A DNA stretch of 64,000 nt from Scalesia atractyloides (lineage: Eukaryota; Streptophyta; Magnoliopsida; Asterales; Asteraceae), in NCBI GenBank assembly GCA_947069175.1, contig CAMTDV010000030.1, forward strand, positions 93,925,916-93,989,915, written 5' to 3'. Both the position numbers and the translations under genes were made by a program. Under the pieces are notes generated by a model. That model made no database searches, was not told the DNA's origin, and worked only from the letters and a program-made list of their open reading frames with translations. This document shows positions 35,725-48,191 of the stretch, one piece after another. Positions within the stretch are counted from its first letter, which is position 1; each line of letters begins with the position of its first letter.

Positions 35725-38700
35725 GTGGATATTGAGGAAAACAAATGTAGTTCAAGATATGGTAAACCTCCTTGGATTTTTAAAGGCAGGAAAGTTATCC
35801 TACAATTTAATCCTTTTTGGCAATATGCACACAATATACATTCATTTCGCGACCAATATGAGATAATTTGTAACCAAATCATACACCCCTTACAATTTCT
35901 TACCCTATTATGCGATTAATAACTAATACGATAGGTAAGAAATTGTAAGTATGGTGCATCTTTTGTTTACAAATTACAAGATTTTATAAAAAAAAATGTT
36001 TGTTTCATTGCATTTTGACCCTTTTTGACAATTTTTAATGTATTGTCTATCTTTTAGTGCCCTGTACCAGTTTCATCTTGTAAAGGCAGATATTGCTAGA
36101 GCTATTATTCCAAAAGAGTTCAGATTAGTTGAAGCTTTTGGGTATCTTTATTTTTTAATAACTAAAAGTGCATTTCAAAACTATGTCCTGCCTTCTGTTA
36201 ATGGTTTCTATATTTTAATATGAATAAATAAATGCACACACTTGTAGGTACACTCTAGGAGGTTTCTTTCTTGCAGATTATAGTGAGAGCCCATTTGGAC
36301 CCTTTGATGAGGTTAATTTCTTATTTTAACAATTAAATTAATCCCACTTAATGATTAGGTAATGAAGCAAGTTGACACATTCTCGTACATAGGATTGCAT
36401 TTTACTAATGAGAAATTATCACAACAATCATTTTTATAACAATCACAGTATTATCATAAATGTCTTCAATGTACAAAAACTGAAAAAATAAATAAATAGA
36501 TACATGAAAACAAGGGGCAATTTCATAAAGTAGATATGCGCTATTTTGCGGTGCCTTTCATGACAGCAGTCGTAAAAACTTGGGCGACATGATCACTGGC
36601 ATAGATATATACCTAATATCAAGTATCATTGTGATTCTCATTTCTTTAATTACAGTGAATGTTAATTTATATGGCCATGTTTTATTCAGCTTGTGGTGAT
36701 CGCGGGAATTGTATGGAACCCACCTACGTCTCATGCGTGAGTATTTTCGCTTATGCATGTACTTAATCCTGGCAAGTTGATTTCATGTGAAACTTGATTA
36801 GTTAACTTAATAATAAGGTTCATGCACTTAATTATATAGTTAATAAGTAACCACGGGGTGTCAGCCCAATGGCCAGCCTCACCCATTCCAAACGGGAGGA
36901 CGCGGGTTCGAGTCCAGCTCGGCCCGAATAATCCTGCTGGGTAGTAACTGCCAGGCAGCTATGGGGATAAACTAGCTTGGGGAGGGAGAACCCTCCCGCG
37001 GTCAGGGGTACCGTGCATTTACCCTTTTTTTATATAGTTAATAAGTTCCATTCATGCACTTAATTATATAGTTAATTACTTCCATTCATGCATTTGTTTA
37101 GGGGTGTGATAAATACACCCAATATATGGATTAATATACCAATTAGTTAAACTTGGTAATCATTAAGCACTTTATTACATTATTTTATTATAATAGTCAA
37201 AAGTAATTATTATGTTTTTTATGTCATTTACTTTATTACATTATTTTATTATAAAAGTCAAAAGTAATAATTATGTTTTTTATGTTATTTTATTTTATAA
37301 TACTTTTATTACTTTTTTATATTTTGTTATACTATTATTAGTAAGTGAAAAGTTCATCATAAATGAATAAAAGTTCATCTAATAAAAAAGTAAACGTGCA
37401 AACATTAAAACAATTAATCACTTAGCTATAATATTTTCAAAGCGTCTTTGCTTCATTAGTTTTAAATTATAAAATAAAAGGAAAGAAATAATTTAAATAG
37501 CTGTTTAGTTGTAATTATTTTAAATAATAAAAAGAATTAAAAAAGTAAGTAATAATATAAGATTTCAGTTTTAAACTGAAAAACAAAACAAAAAATTGAA
37601 ATAGAAAGAAAATGAAAAAACGATAAAAAAAGGAAAAATTAAATAGAAAGAAAATGAAATGAAGTTGATTTATGGAAACTTGTTCCATTAAAGCTGATTT
37701 ATAGAAAAAAGTTAAAAAATTGACTGAAATTGCTTGACTTGTGGGTAAAAGTAAAAAAAAGTTTGACTTTCTGGGTGTATTTAACAACACCCTTTGTTTA
37801 TTTGCCACTTGAGATCACACCAATTACCAATGTCTAAGACCAATTAAGATAGTGGTATTACTTTTCTTATCTGGGGAAATATTGCTTTTTTCTTTTGAAG
37901 TGTCAATAGGATTAATCTAAAAAGCTAATTAATACGATACACATTAAATAGGTTGTGTATCCAAATGTATATAAGTCTCCTAAATTACTTTATTATTAAA
38001 AGTCCAGATATTTTGAGTCAGGGGTGCTGTGTTTGTTTAGTCTTTTGCCCGTTTGGATCGGATGTGTGTTCTAATGAAGTTTTATTTTTAAAAAAAGTTA
38101 TTTATAAATAACAAAAAAGGGATATGTTAAGAAAGTGTTATGGAAGGCACATCCTTACCCGACATGTTTTGACCCGCAAAGCGTAACTATGCGTTTGACT
38201 CAAACCTATTTTGACCTGCTACTCAGCCCACACACAAATTAAGTTGTGTGATTGGTCATCTTTTATTCATAGATCTTTGAGTTATATTGTTTCAATGAGT
38301 TTTAGATGGGCTGCATGGGTTTATGTCAATAGTGAGGAGGCTTGCAAGCATGGAAGAAAGGTACCCAAACTTTATGTTCAAAATTTGATGTTTTTTTCCT
38401 AAAATTTCAAATAGTTTTTGTTTCACGTTAGTAAATTATAGGAGTTGTGTTCTAACCTTATTCCCGATTATCGTTCTTTAGGAATTCGGGCTTCCAAGTC
38501 GAGTTGCCACTCTTTCCAAGGTGAGCTCACAAATGCGTTGTTTGTTGAGTTTATAATAAATAATAACTCAATCATTGAGCGAAACTATAGGGGTTCGAGG
38601 AGAACATACTTATTGTTTTACTCATTGTATGTCCTTTGACATAGTTGGCAAAACTGGTGAAATGTCACATAGCCATGTCATCTCAAAGCGGATGTCACGC

Positions 38701-41700
38701 CAATCTTTCACATACATACAATGATTATAAAACCGAAAGTGTGTCCCATACAATGGGAAAAAAAACAGTATTCGTACATATGGTGACATACGAATTGTGA
38801 AAGATGTTAGGTAATAAATCTTTAGTAATATCACCATTCAAGTTTTATAGTTCTCATTTAAACAGGGTATAAAAGCCATTTCAAGGGGACCAAAGAGAAA
38901 AGGCAATGCGTTTTTGGCAACTAGTGATGTTGGTATCGATCGTAACATAAATATTCGCGTAGCTGATATCAATGGCCGTGTGGCAACTAGCCTCTATGAT
39001 ATTACTCTCGCTTCTCCTGGTAAGTTTTTCTTATGAAACTGCACGTTGTTGCTACAATTCACATTGGATTGGGTTTTGTTTGGTTAGACCGTGTCATCCC
39101 AACCCTGAATCTGAGCTTCAACATGACCCTTTAAGGCTGGAGCCTTAGGGGACAACCTCCGAGTCAATATTGTAGGAACCGTTCGCATAAAATAAATAAA
39201 AAATTTATTTAACTGAATTACTCAAACAGAAAAATAAAGAAAGCAGTAAATTACAGTACGGCTTAAAACTGAAATAAAGAAAATACAAGAACAAAAATTC
39301 AACAAAATTAAGGTTCTTGGCTGAGGATCGTGTTAGACACGGGTCCCTTAAAACAAATTTCGAGTCTCCCAGGAGAACTCGTTTGTTTCCAGGAAACAAC
39401 AGCCGAAACAGTTGCACTGCCGGAGATGACGCCACCCGAAGAAGTACCTTGCAGCAAGAAAGAAGAAGATGATCGTGTAGAGAATTCTTAACATATGTTT
39501 GTAATTCGGTGTGTACTCTGGTGTTGATGTAATGCAGTATTTATACTGTATCTGTGTTGAAACAGTAAAAAAGATTTAACTCAACGAATTAAATTGCATG
39601 AAACGTCTTTAATGCACTTTAATTCGTCAGTTACATTCCTGGTCAAGACCCTTGACTCGTCTGTCTCAACTGCTGAAGTGTAACTGAGCTGTCATTAACT
39701 CTGGAAGCAGCAGGTCGCGCGCGCGCCTCCATACGCCAGCCTGCTGGTGCGCGCGCCAGTGTGGCTCACATCCCTGCGCAAGCTTACTGGTGCGCAACCC
39801 TTGCGTGAGCATCCTTGCTCCACAGCCCTATTGCGCGTGTGCCAATATGGCTCACATCCTTGCGCGAGCCTACTGGTGCGCCAGCCCTTGCGCGCGCACA
39901 CCACGTCACCAGGGAACCCATTTGGTCACGCACACAGTCGGGCCATATTGGTTCACTTTGGTGCGCTGTGTGCGCGCGCACGTCAGGCATCTGCGGCGCA
40001 ACCTGGACTGCATGCACCATGCTCCACTACATGTGTACCTGTGCGACCCTTGCCATGTTGCTCTCTAGGGTCTGCGCCACCTGGTCCTTGCAGCCTTTGC
40101 TGAGCCACGCGCGCGCGGTCAAAAATACAAAGGCGACTCTCAAGCGGCTCGCGGCGTTGCGAGCGTGCGAAGGGCAAAGTGCAAAGTGCAAAGTGTGCCA
40201 TCAAAGCACCCATCGCCCATGCAACGCGCGCGCGTGTGCGGGTTAGGGTGCTCCGCACCCTTCGCGAGTACACTTAGTGTGTGCTTCCATGAAACAATAA
40301 GGAAGGAGTGTTCCCACTTAAATACCCCTTTAAGTTTCATCACTCCTCTTATGTGGGACAAGATGCTACTTTCCCATTATTTCAGCATTTAATGTTTCAA
40401 ACACCAAACTTTGAGCATTGATATCTCATTCATCTTAGCTCCGTTTTGGACGTGGTTTAGTTCGTTGCGAAGCTTTTCCAACAGAATACAAAACCGGAAA
40501 TAAATATCTATATAAACCTCAGTTTATAATATTTATTTATCGTCCAAAATTAGGAAATACGCATTTCCTATATTTATGAAAATGCTATTTTCACAAAATT
40601 CCAACAATCCCCCACATGAATGGAAATCGATCTTTCCCCTTTCAAGTTTCAATGATACAAATTCAACAGTTAAGTATTGCAAGATAGGTAGGCGTAACCT
40701 TTGAACCCTCTTTTGTGAAGCATACTTAGCCTCATAGGGTCTTGTAGACGCGGTGTCTTTGAACAATCCCCCATTTATGTAGGCGACAATATACATTCAC
40801 ACAATACTCTCCCTAGTTTTGTCAACTCCTCATGGTTGTGTCCGTTCATGGTCATGGAACACTTTCCTGGTTCTGCGAGAGCTCTAGGATTTGCGCCTCC
40901 CCACAAATCCATTCGAATCGACCCCACTTCTCTCTAACATAGGTGATTCCTCAAATCATTAAAAGCATCATGGTTAATTTGGATTTCCCTAAATCCTTAA
41001 CCTCAACATGCTTAGCCTTACTTCATGTCACTGATTGGAATGGACTAGGAAGTATATAACTCCCTTTATGAATCTTTTGGGGCACCCCCCACAGTGACTC
41101 CCTTTGGGTTTATGATTAAGTTTGCTTATTGAACCTAGATCTTGGGATCTCCAGTCAACTAGGTTAGGTTTCCCTCATATTCCCTTCATCCATGGGCTTT
41201 AGTCCCATTCCTCTTGACGTCTTATAAACTAAATATTTGCTTAAGCCTTTCGTTAACGGGCCTGCAATATTCTCTTTTGACTTTACATAGTCAACCGAGA
41301 TAATACCCGTTGAGATTAGTTGACGTACTGTGTTGTGCCTACGTCGAATGTGCCTTGATCTGCCATTGTACATAGAGCTTTGTGCTCTCACAAGCGCTGA
41401 TGTATTGTCACAATGTATGTAAATCGCTGTCAACGGCTTTGGCCATCGTGGAATATCTTCCACAAATTGACGTAGCCACTCCGCCTCTTCACCGCTTTTA
41501 TCTCAAGCGACGAATTCGGATTCCATCGTGGATCTAGCTATAACCGTTTGCTTGGACGACTTCCAAGCTATAGCTGCTCCCGCAAGTGTAAACACATATC
41601 CACTTGTCAATCTATGATCTTTTATATCCGAAATCCAGTTCGCATCAGTGTATCCTTCGATCACTACTGGATGACGGGTATATTGTAATCCGTAATCTCT

Positions 41701-44700
41701 CGTGTATCTTATGTATCTTAGCACCCGTGTGATAGCTTTCCAATGATCATCATTTGGATTACTAGTGTATCTACTTAGCCTGCTTACTGCATATGCTAAG
41801 TCGGGTCTAGTACATGTCATTAGATACATGATACTACCAATGATCCTTGAGTACTCTAACTGAGCAACTCCTTCGCCTCTATTTTTCCTTAGACGTTGAG
41901 TATTATCAATCGGAGTTCGAGCTATACTCGTATCTTCCAAATTGAATTTCCCAAGGATCTTGTCCACGTAGTGAGTTTGACTTAAGATAAGACCATCTTG
42001 TGTTCTAGTGATTTTTACACCAAGAATCACATCCGCTAAGCCCATGTCTTTCATGTCAAACCTCGCTTTCAACATGTCTTTAGTTGAGATGATCATACGA
42101 TCATTACTCCCAATGATAAGCATATCATCCACATAAAGACATAAAATCACATAACCTCTTGGTGTGTCTTTATAGTAAACACATTTGTCGTACTCATTTA
42201 TTTTGAAACCATTGTCAATCATGACATGATCAAATTTTTGGTGCCATTGTTTTGGAGCTTGCTTCAAGCCGTACAAAGACTTGACCAATTTACATACTTT
42301 GCCCTCTTTTCCTGGGCAGAAAAACCCTCGGGTTGTTCCATGTAAATCTCTTCTTCTAAATCGCCGTTTAGAAATGCGGTTTTTACATCCATTTGGTGAA
42401 CTTCCAAATTTCTTAAAGCCGCAATTGCAAGAACCAATCTTATAGAGGTTATTCGTGTCACAGGTGAGTAAGTATCAAAGTAATCTAGACCTTGTTTTTG
42501 TCTAAACCCTTTTATTACTAGCCTTGCCTTGTATTTATCAATACTTCCATCAGCTTTCATCTTCCTTTTGAATATCCAACGATACCCAAGTGGTTTACAA
42601 CCAGGTGGAAGATCTACTAACTCCCAAGTATGATTTTGCAATATAGAATCAATTTCATTTTTAATTGCTTCTTTCCATTGAGGTCCTCCCGCGGAAGAAA
42701 CCGCTTCGCGATAGGTATTGGGCTCACCCTCAAACATATAGCTCATGAAGTCTGGCCCAAATGATTTTGCAATCCTTGGCCGTTTACTTCGTCTAAGGTC
42801 ACCTTGGTCGACCTCTGGTCGATCATGTGTTTCATCTAGCCACGTAGATGAACTTGGACCTGCTTCATCAACCATTGTTGGTGAAGTTTCATGTGGTTCT
42901 CCTAGCATAGGAAACACATTTTCAAAGTATGAGACGATGTTAGGATTTGCCTCCATGATAGTGTTTACGTGGACATCGGGATTCTTGGACTCATGTACAA
43001 GAAAATGATGTGCACTACTTTGATGTGCATATCCTATGAATACACAATCAACAGTTTTGGGTCCTATCCTAAGAGTCTTAGGAGGCGGTACAATCACCTT
43101 TGCTAGGCTCCCCCACTTTCAAGTATTTGTACGAAGGCTTCCTTTTTCTCCATAACTCATATGGAGTTTCGTCCCTATTTTTAAGTGGTATCTTGTTCAG
43201 AAAATAATTCGCTGAGAGAATCGCGTCCTCCCACATTTCTCGGTTCACACCCGAACTGATCAACATGGCATTCATCATTTCTTTTAACGTGCGGTTCTTA
43301 CGTTCTGCAACGCCATTTGATTATGGAGAATAAGGAGGTGTACACTCATGTATAATGCCAATTTTTGCGCATAATCCGCAAAAGGTGCGACATATTCACC
43401 TCCTCGGTCGCTTCTAACCGCTTTTATCTTCTTTTTAAGTTGATTCTCAACTTCGTTTTTGTACAAGATAAACTTTTCTATTGCTTCATCTTTACTTTTA
43501 AGTAAATATACATAGCAATATTTAGTGCAATCATCAATAAACGTGATAAAGTACTTATTTCCTCCACGTGTGGGAACCACTTTTAAATTACACACATCGG
43601 TATGAATTAAATCAAGGGGTTCGGTTATTCTTTCAACCGATTTAAACGATGATCTTGTAAGTTTGGATTCTACACATGTTTCGCATTTGTAATCGGAATC
43701 AATATGGAATGTTGGTATCATATTTAATTTAATTAAACGTCGCAATGAATTAAAATTTACATGTCCTAATCTACCATGCCAAACATTTGAAGACTCAATC
43801 ATGTAAGTAGAAGTAGAAATTTCATTCATGTTTTTCTTGGTGTTAACCACTGTTACATTTATTTTGAACATACCATTAAGGGCATAGCCCTTTCCAACAT
43901 GCATTCCACGTCTAGATAAAACAAATTTGTCCGATTCAAACACTAGAGGAAAACCAGACTTGTTGAGCATCCAACCCGATACGAGATTCTTCCGTATATC
44001 CGGGACATAGAGGACTTTGCTCAACGTGAGCTCCTTGCCAGAAGTCATCTTCAAGATCACTGTGCCTTCACCCTTGATGTCAGCGGTAGCATTATTTCCC
44101 ATATAAAGCTTTTCTTCACCCGTTGCTTCCTTGAATGTTGAGAAAAGAGCCTTATCTCCACAAACATGGCGGGTTGCACCCGTGTCAACGAACCATCCTA
44201 GTGGGTTGGCGCCCACCACGTTGACTTCTTTAATCATATCCGCTTCCTCGGTTATCATTGCAATTAGAGGCATACCATCCTCATCAACCATATGCGCACG
44301 CTCACGCTTCGGTTTCTTGCATTCGTTAGCACGATGCCCCGTCTAGTTACCATTGTAACAAGTACCTTGGAAATGCGCAGACTTCTTTTTCACAGCCCCC
44401 TTTCTTGGTCCAAGGTTGTTAACTTTTGCTTTACCCTTATCCTTTTTCATTGGTTTGCCCCTTTTGCCTTTGGAAGATTTCCCAACTTCCACCATGTTTG
44501 CTTTAGCCGCAGCTTGCGCAATGGTGCCTTTTAGGGCGACCTTGTTGTCCTCTTCGATTCTAAGACGGACCACAAGTTCCTCCACCGTCATTTCCTTTCG
44601 CTTATGCTTTATGTAGTTTTTGAATTCTACCCACGAAGGAGGCAATTTTTCAATTATTGCTGCCACTTGAAATGTCTCGCTAAGAACCATGCCCTCAGCG

Positions 44701-47565
44701 TGGATGTCATGTAGTATAATCTGCAACTCTTGGACTTTATTCATAACAGTCTTGTTATCGACCATTTTATAGTCCAAGAAACGGGCGACAACAAATTTCT
44801 TTGTTCCCGCATCCTCCGTTTTGTACTTTTTGTCCAAGAGATCCCATAATTCTTTGGAAGTCTTGACATTGTAGTACACATTATACAATGCATCCGAAAG
44901 GCCATTTAGCACATAGCCTCGACATATGAAATCCGTATGCTTCCAGCATCAACCGCGCACTGAGCTTGAGCGTCGGTCTCCCCTTCCGCAGGTTGGGGAG
45001 CGGTTTCAGTCAAGAACCTCGCAAGGTTCATGGTGGTCAAGTAGAAGAACATCTTCTGTTGCCACCTTTTGAAGTGGAGACCCGTGAATTTCTCGGGTCG
45101 TTCAGCATGATTTGCCACTGTGGTCGCTCCCACAGTGTTGGCAGGGGTTCCAACGACAAGGTTGTTAACATTCGTGTTCACATTGTTGTTGTTTTCAGTC
45201 GACATTCTGAAAAGTAAAATTAAAATTTTAGTTCGAAATTCTGTTTTAAACCAATAAAAACAGAAGTAAACTCTTAATTTTAATATACCACGAATTTACC
45301 GTTTTTGCTTCTAAGTCCAACTTTGAAGACCAAAACAGAAAGTTTTTATAACTTTTGTTACGAACGGATTGAAGTAATCCGAAATGGTTTTCAACCAAAG
45401 TCGCTCATTTGAAGATGAAAACCGGAAAAAAAAATATATGTTTTTTTAAAACACAAACTGCCAAAACAGAATGGTTTTGATTCTACAAGAACGGTGTTTT
45501 TAAAAATTTGTTTTAAGATTGTAGGAACCGTTCGCATAAAATAAATAAAAAATTTATTTAACTGAATTACTCAAACAGAAAAATAAAGAAAGCAGTAAAT
45601 TACCGTACGGATTACAACTGAAATAAAGAAAATACATGAACAAAAATTCAACAAAATTAAGGTTCTTGGCTGAGGATCGTGTTAGACACGGGTCCCTTAA
45701 AACAAATTTCGAGTCTCCCAGGAGAACTCGTTTGTTTCAAGGATACAACAGCTGAAACAGTTGCACTGCCGGAGATAACGCCACCCGAAGAAGTACCTTG
45801 CAGCAAAAAAGAAGAAGATGATCGTGTAGAGAATTCCTAACATATGTTTGTAATTCGGTGTGTACTCTGGTGTTGATGTAATGCAGTATTTATACTGCAT
45901 CTGTGTTGAAACAGTCAAAAAGATTTAACTCAACGAATTAAATTGCATTAAACGTCTTTAATGCACATTAATTCGTCAGTTACATTCCCGGTCAAGACCC
46001 TTGACTCGTTTGTTTCAACTGCTGAAGTGTAACTGATCTGTCATTAACTCTCGAAGCAGCAGGTCGCGCGCGCGCGCCTCCATACGCCAGCCTGCTGGTG
46101 CGCGCGCCAGTGTGGCTCACATCCCTGCGCGAGCTTACTGGTGCAAAGTGCGCCATCAAAGCGTCACATTGCGCCCATCGCCCACGCCACGCGCGCGCGT
46201 GTGCGAGTGCGGGTTAGGGTGCTCCGCACCCTTCGCGAGTACACTTAGTGTGTGCTTCCATGAAACAATAAGGAAGGAGTGTTCCCACTTAAATACCCCT
46301 TTAAGTTTCATCACTCCTCCTATGTGGGACAAGATGCTACTTTCCCATTATTTCAGCATTTAATGTTTCAAACACCAAACTTTGAGCATTGATATCTCAT
46401 TCATCTTAGCTCCGTTTTGGACGTGGTTTAGTTCGTTGCAAAGCTTTTCCAACATAGAACACAAACCCGGAATAAATATCTATAAACCTCAGTTTATAAT
46501 ATTTATTTACCGTCCAAAATTAGGAAATACGCATTTCCTATATTTATGAAAATGCTATTTTCACAAAATTCCAACAAATATTGCAACTATATACATGTTA
46601 TGTATGAGCTATATACATGTTATGTATGAGGTTGTAGAGACGAGAGGAAGCTGGGGTTGTGGGTTGGGTTAGGCCCAATGGCCTAAGCCTACTTGCACTA
46701 GATGTTGAGCCCAATCCCTGGGGACAAGCCTACACACATGAAAACCATGTACATTCTCTAAGACACATAATTTCAAAATCAGTATTTTAATGGTGTAAGC
46801 TATAAAGTTTTTTTTATTATAAACTTATTGATACTTATGTTGAAACTTACACGAATAAATATATAGGTTGACAGGTTGTGTTTATTCATTTTCGTCCTTT
46901 TCTTTTAGTTTTTCTAGAACAGTTGAAACGAATATAAAAAAATATTATAACTCAGATAAAAAGTTCTAGTTCCGACATATGAATTTGGTAATATTATAGT
47001 TTTAAAGACGAATCCGTTGAAGTGGATGAGTATGGGCCCAGAGATTAAGATGTCACTTCCAAGCTTTAGGTAAACATATATTTTGTTCGGTTTCTTATCA
47101 TCTAGCAGCTTTAATAACCAAGAGAACTTACAAGAATGTGCTTTTATTTTTGTTGCAAAAGAATCGCAGCGGTCACATAGAGCATAAACCTCAGCTTCTT
47201 AAGTACAGTTGTCAGATCGAGTGCAGGTTTGTTTTCTTCTAGCTTTAACCTGAACACATCTTGACCCGTAAACCTACACATTATCACAACTAGTTGTTGC
47301 TTGTGTCGTTTAACTGCAACCGATGCATTTGGGCAGGGTGAAACCTACATTGCCAGCAAGAGTTTTAGGTGAGTTGGATCGGAAACATACATCTGAATCA
47401 CAAAATGTGGAGCTGAATGAATACTCAGATAAAGGAGAACTTAGCAGATTAGTGATGCTTTCAAAACCGGTATCAGCGTTCGAGTTCAACTGCCTGAAGA
47501 TGGAGGTTGAACCTCCTGTTGTAGTTTCAAAAGGGTCCCATCATCCCCCGGAATATGGATTCTGA
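35725..47565 (+). CDS. NXD1: NEOXANTHIN-DEFICIENT 1 homologue, 10 exons, first exon abnormal
   Basis: Exons 35725-35789, 36058-36141, 36248-36311, 36690-36736, 38306-38360, 38482-38520, 38866-39019, 47000-47069, 47170-47226 and 47337-47565; 287 residues. Exons 2-10 are open, with canonical junctions and matching phase. Family words: KCSSRYGKPPWIFKGSALYQ, AIIPKEFRLVEAFGYTLGGF, VVIAGIVWNPPTS, EFGLPSRVATLSK, LKWMSMGPEIKMSLPSFSGH, LLKYSCQIECRVKPTLPARV and AFEFNCLKMEVEPPVVV. NXD1 is a plastid-associated protein needed for neoxanthin formation in tomato and Arabidopsis; its biochemistry is not settled. Odd: the expected ATG at 35725 is GTG, with TAA in frame 15 bp upstream. Exon 1 is followed by GAAAGT instead of GTAAGT. 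Introns 4 and 7 hold a SINE and a 7.4-kb Copia. Either the first exon is damaged or another first exon exists. Confidence 0.9.
36849..37030 (+). mobile_element. tRNA-derived SINE in NXD1 intron 4
   Basis: A box A-like TCAGCCCAATGG at 36861-36872 and box B GGTTCGAGTCC at 36905-36915 mark a polymerase III promoter; the element ends in a short T-run (37025-37030). It is flanked by the perfect 16-bp duplication TATATAGTTAATAAGT at 36833-36848 and 37031-37046. The body (GCTATGGGGATAAACTAGC, GGGGAGGGAGAACCC) is not a cloverleaf beyond the head. Same orientation as NXD1. Confidence 0.93.
37047..38210. other. AT-rich intron sequence (NXD1 intron 4)
   Basis: Contains duplicated segments: TTTATTACATTATTTTATTA at 37172 and again at 37231, and CATTCATGCACTTAATTATA repeated around 37050-37090. 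No gene in it. Confidence 0.35.
39171..40606 (-). repeat. 3' LTR (left copy) with GC-rich block
   Basis: 1436 bp. A block about 39715-40260 is GC-rich with repeated GGTGCGCGCGCCAGTGTGGC-like and TGCGCGAGC words, while the flanking element is AT-rich. The right LTR lacks 39794-40189. Confidence 0.92.
41164..43097 (-). pseudogene. Copia reverse transcriptase / RNase H, broken
   Basis: Minus strand, from 43097 down. RT words: WKEAIKNEIDSILQNHTWEL, GYRWIFKRKMKADGSIDKYK, QMDVKTAFLNGDLEEEIYM, then a frameshift near 42270-42290, then LYGLKQAPKQWHQKFD, the catalytic YVDDMLIIGSN and DMKDMGLADVILGVKI. RNase H: GYTDANWISD, AIAWKSSKQTVIARST. A stop breaks it after SEFVA at about 41500; the end continues in 41164-41463 (IHCDNTSALVRAQ, TKGLSKYLVYKTS). 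Not functional as it stands. Confidence 0.92.
43078..44291 (-). pseudogene. Copia protease and integrase, broken
   Basis: Protease motif GWFVDTGATRHVC at residues about 31-43 of the piece starting 44291. GAG_pre-integrase follows (ESSNVWHGRLGHVNFNSLRR and a CxxC pair), then integrase core with LIHTDVCN, FIDDCTKYCYVYLL and RSDRGGEY. A frameshift and a stop near 43320-43340 separate it from the end in 43078-43278 (EMWEDAILSANYFLNKIPLK). Several lesions. Confidence 0.9.
44343..45205 (-). pseudogene. Copia gag, frameshifted
   Basis: Starts ATG at 45205 with an N-rich leader, then RPEKFTGLHFKRWQQKMFFY. A one-base shift near 44950 moves the frame to LNGLSDALYNVYYNVKTSKE and KLPPSWVEFKNYIKHKRKEM. 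The lysine-rich end and the start of a CCHC-type knuckle (TCYNGN) meet a TAG at 44343-44345; the rest of the knuckle (TGHRANECKK) follows in frame after it. Confidence 0.9.
45520..46576 (-). repeat. 5' LTR (right copy), lacking a 396-bp block
   Basis: 1057 bp. Aligns with 39171-40606 except for one block: the left copy has 39794-40189 between the words CTTACTGGTGC and AAAGTG, the right copy joins them directly near 46141-46145. The shared GTGC at the junction fits a microhomology deletion. Elsewhere scattered single-base differences. Confidence 0.92.
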
Positions 47566-47817
47566 TCTTAAGGAAATCCTCATACTCTTGTTGTACTGAA
47601 AGTCAAACTTTTGACCAAATTGAGGTAGCAAATGAACCTGAAATGAGTAAATTTGGATTATGTTTTATGTTTAAAGAGTTAAATGTGTATATACAATCCA
47701 GATGACTAGATGAAAAGAAAAACAGTTAATGGGTCAGTTGATCAATGAATGTATTTAGTGAATGCAGATAGAAAAAAGAAAATTAAAAGCCCAAATAAGA
47801 TATAGGCTTTTGGTACT
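47566..47817. other. NXD1 3' UTR and spacer
   Basis: Follows the TGA at 47563-47565. AT-rich; no repeat seen before 47818. Confidence 0.4.
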
Positions 47818-48145
47818 GATCGGTGCATTTTAAGTGCACCTTACTTGATATTAATTATAGTAAAAATTGCATTGATCTTAATTAAAATATATTATTTTGC
47901 CTTGCTTTTATCTTTGTACATTTTAAGAAAAATAACAAGTTAACATGATTAACATCATCTTAGTTAAAATACTCGTTGATGGTGCACTATAACTTTAGTG
48001 TGCAATTGAATTTCCCACATCATCGACGAAGTTAACAAGTTTTTCACTATATATTTTATGTTAAATCATGTTAACTTGTTAATTTTCTTAAACATGTACA
48101 AAGATAAAAGAAAGGCAAAATAATATATTTTAACTAAGATCAATG

Positions 48146-48148
<3 letters not shown>

Positions 48149-48191
<43 letters not shown>

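Larger units (their letters stand above)
39171..46576 (-). mobile_element. 7.4-kb Ty1-Copia LTR retrotransposon inside NXD1 intron 7
   Basis: LTRs 39171-40606 and 45520-46576 have TG...CA ends and a perfect 5-bp TSD AATAT (39166-39170, 46577-46581). It reads on the minus strand, opposite to NXD1, with domain order gag, protease, integrase, RT, RNase H, so it is Copia. A polypurine tract (GTGGGGGAT on minus) lies against the left LTR. No normal tRNA-Met primer site follows the right LTR (ATCTTAAAACAAATTT). The coding part has stops and frameshifts. The LTRs differ by a few percent in the part I compared, so insertion is not very recent. Confidence 0.95.

Noticed and set aside
36849..37030. A true tRNA gene
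   Set aside because: Only the A and B boxes fit; no cloverleaf, and a 16-bp TSD marks a SINE.
39695..40361. Several overlapping frames of 60-140 codons in the left LTR
   Set aside because: They arise from GC-rich, stop-poor repeats of TGCGCG words in an LTR and differ in frame between copies.
45490..45519. Normal tRNA-Met primer site for the 39171-46576 element
   Set aside because: Sequence next to the right LTR is ATCTTAAAACAAATTT, not TGGTATCAGAGC; no substitute tRNA match seen.
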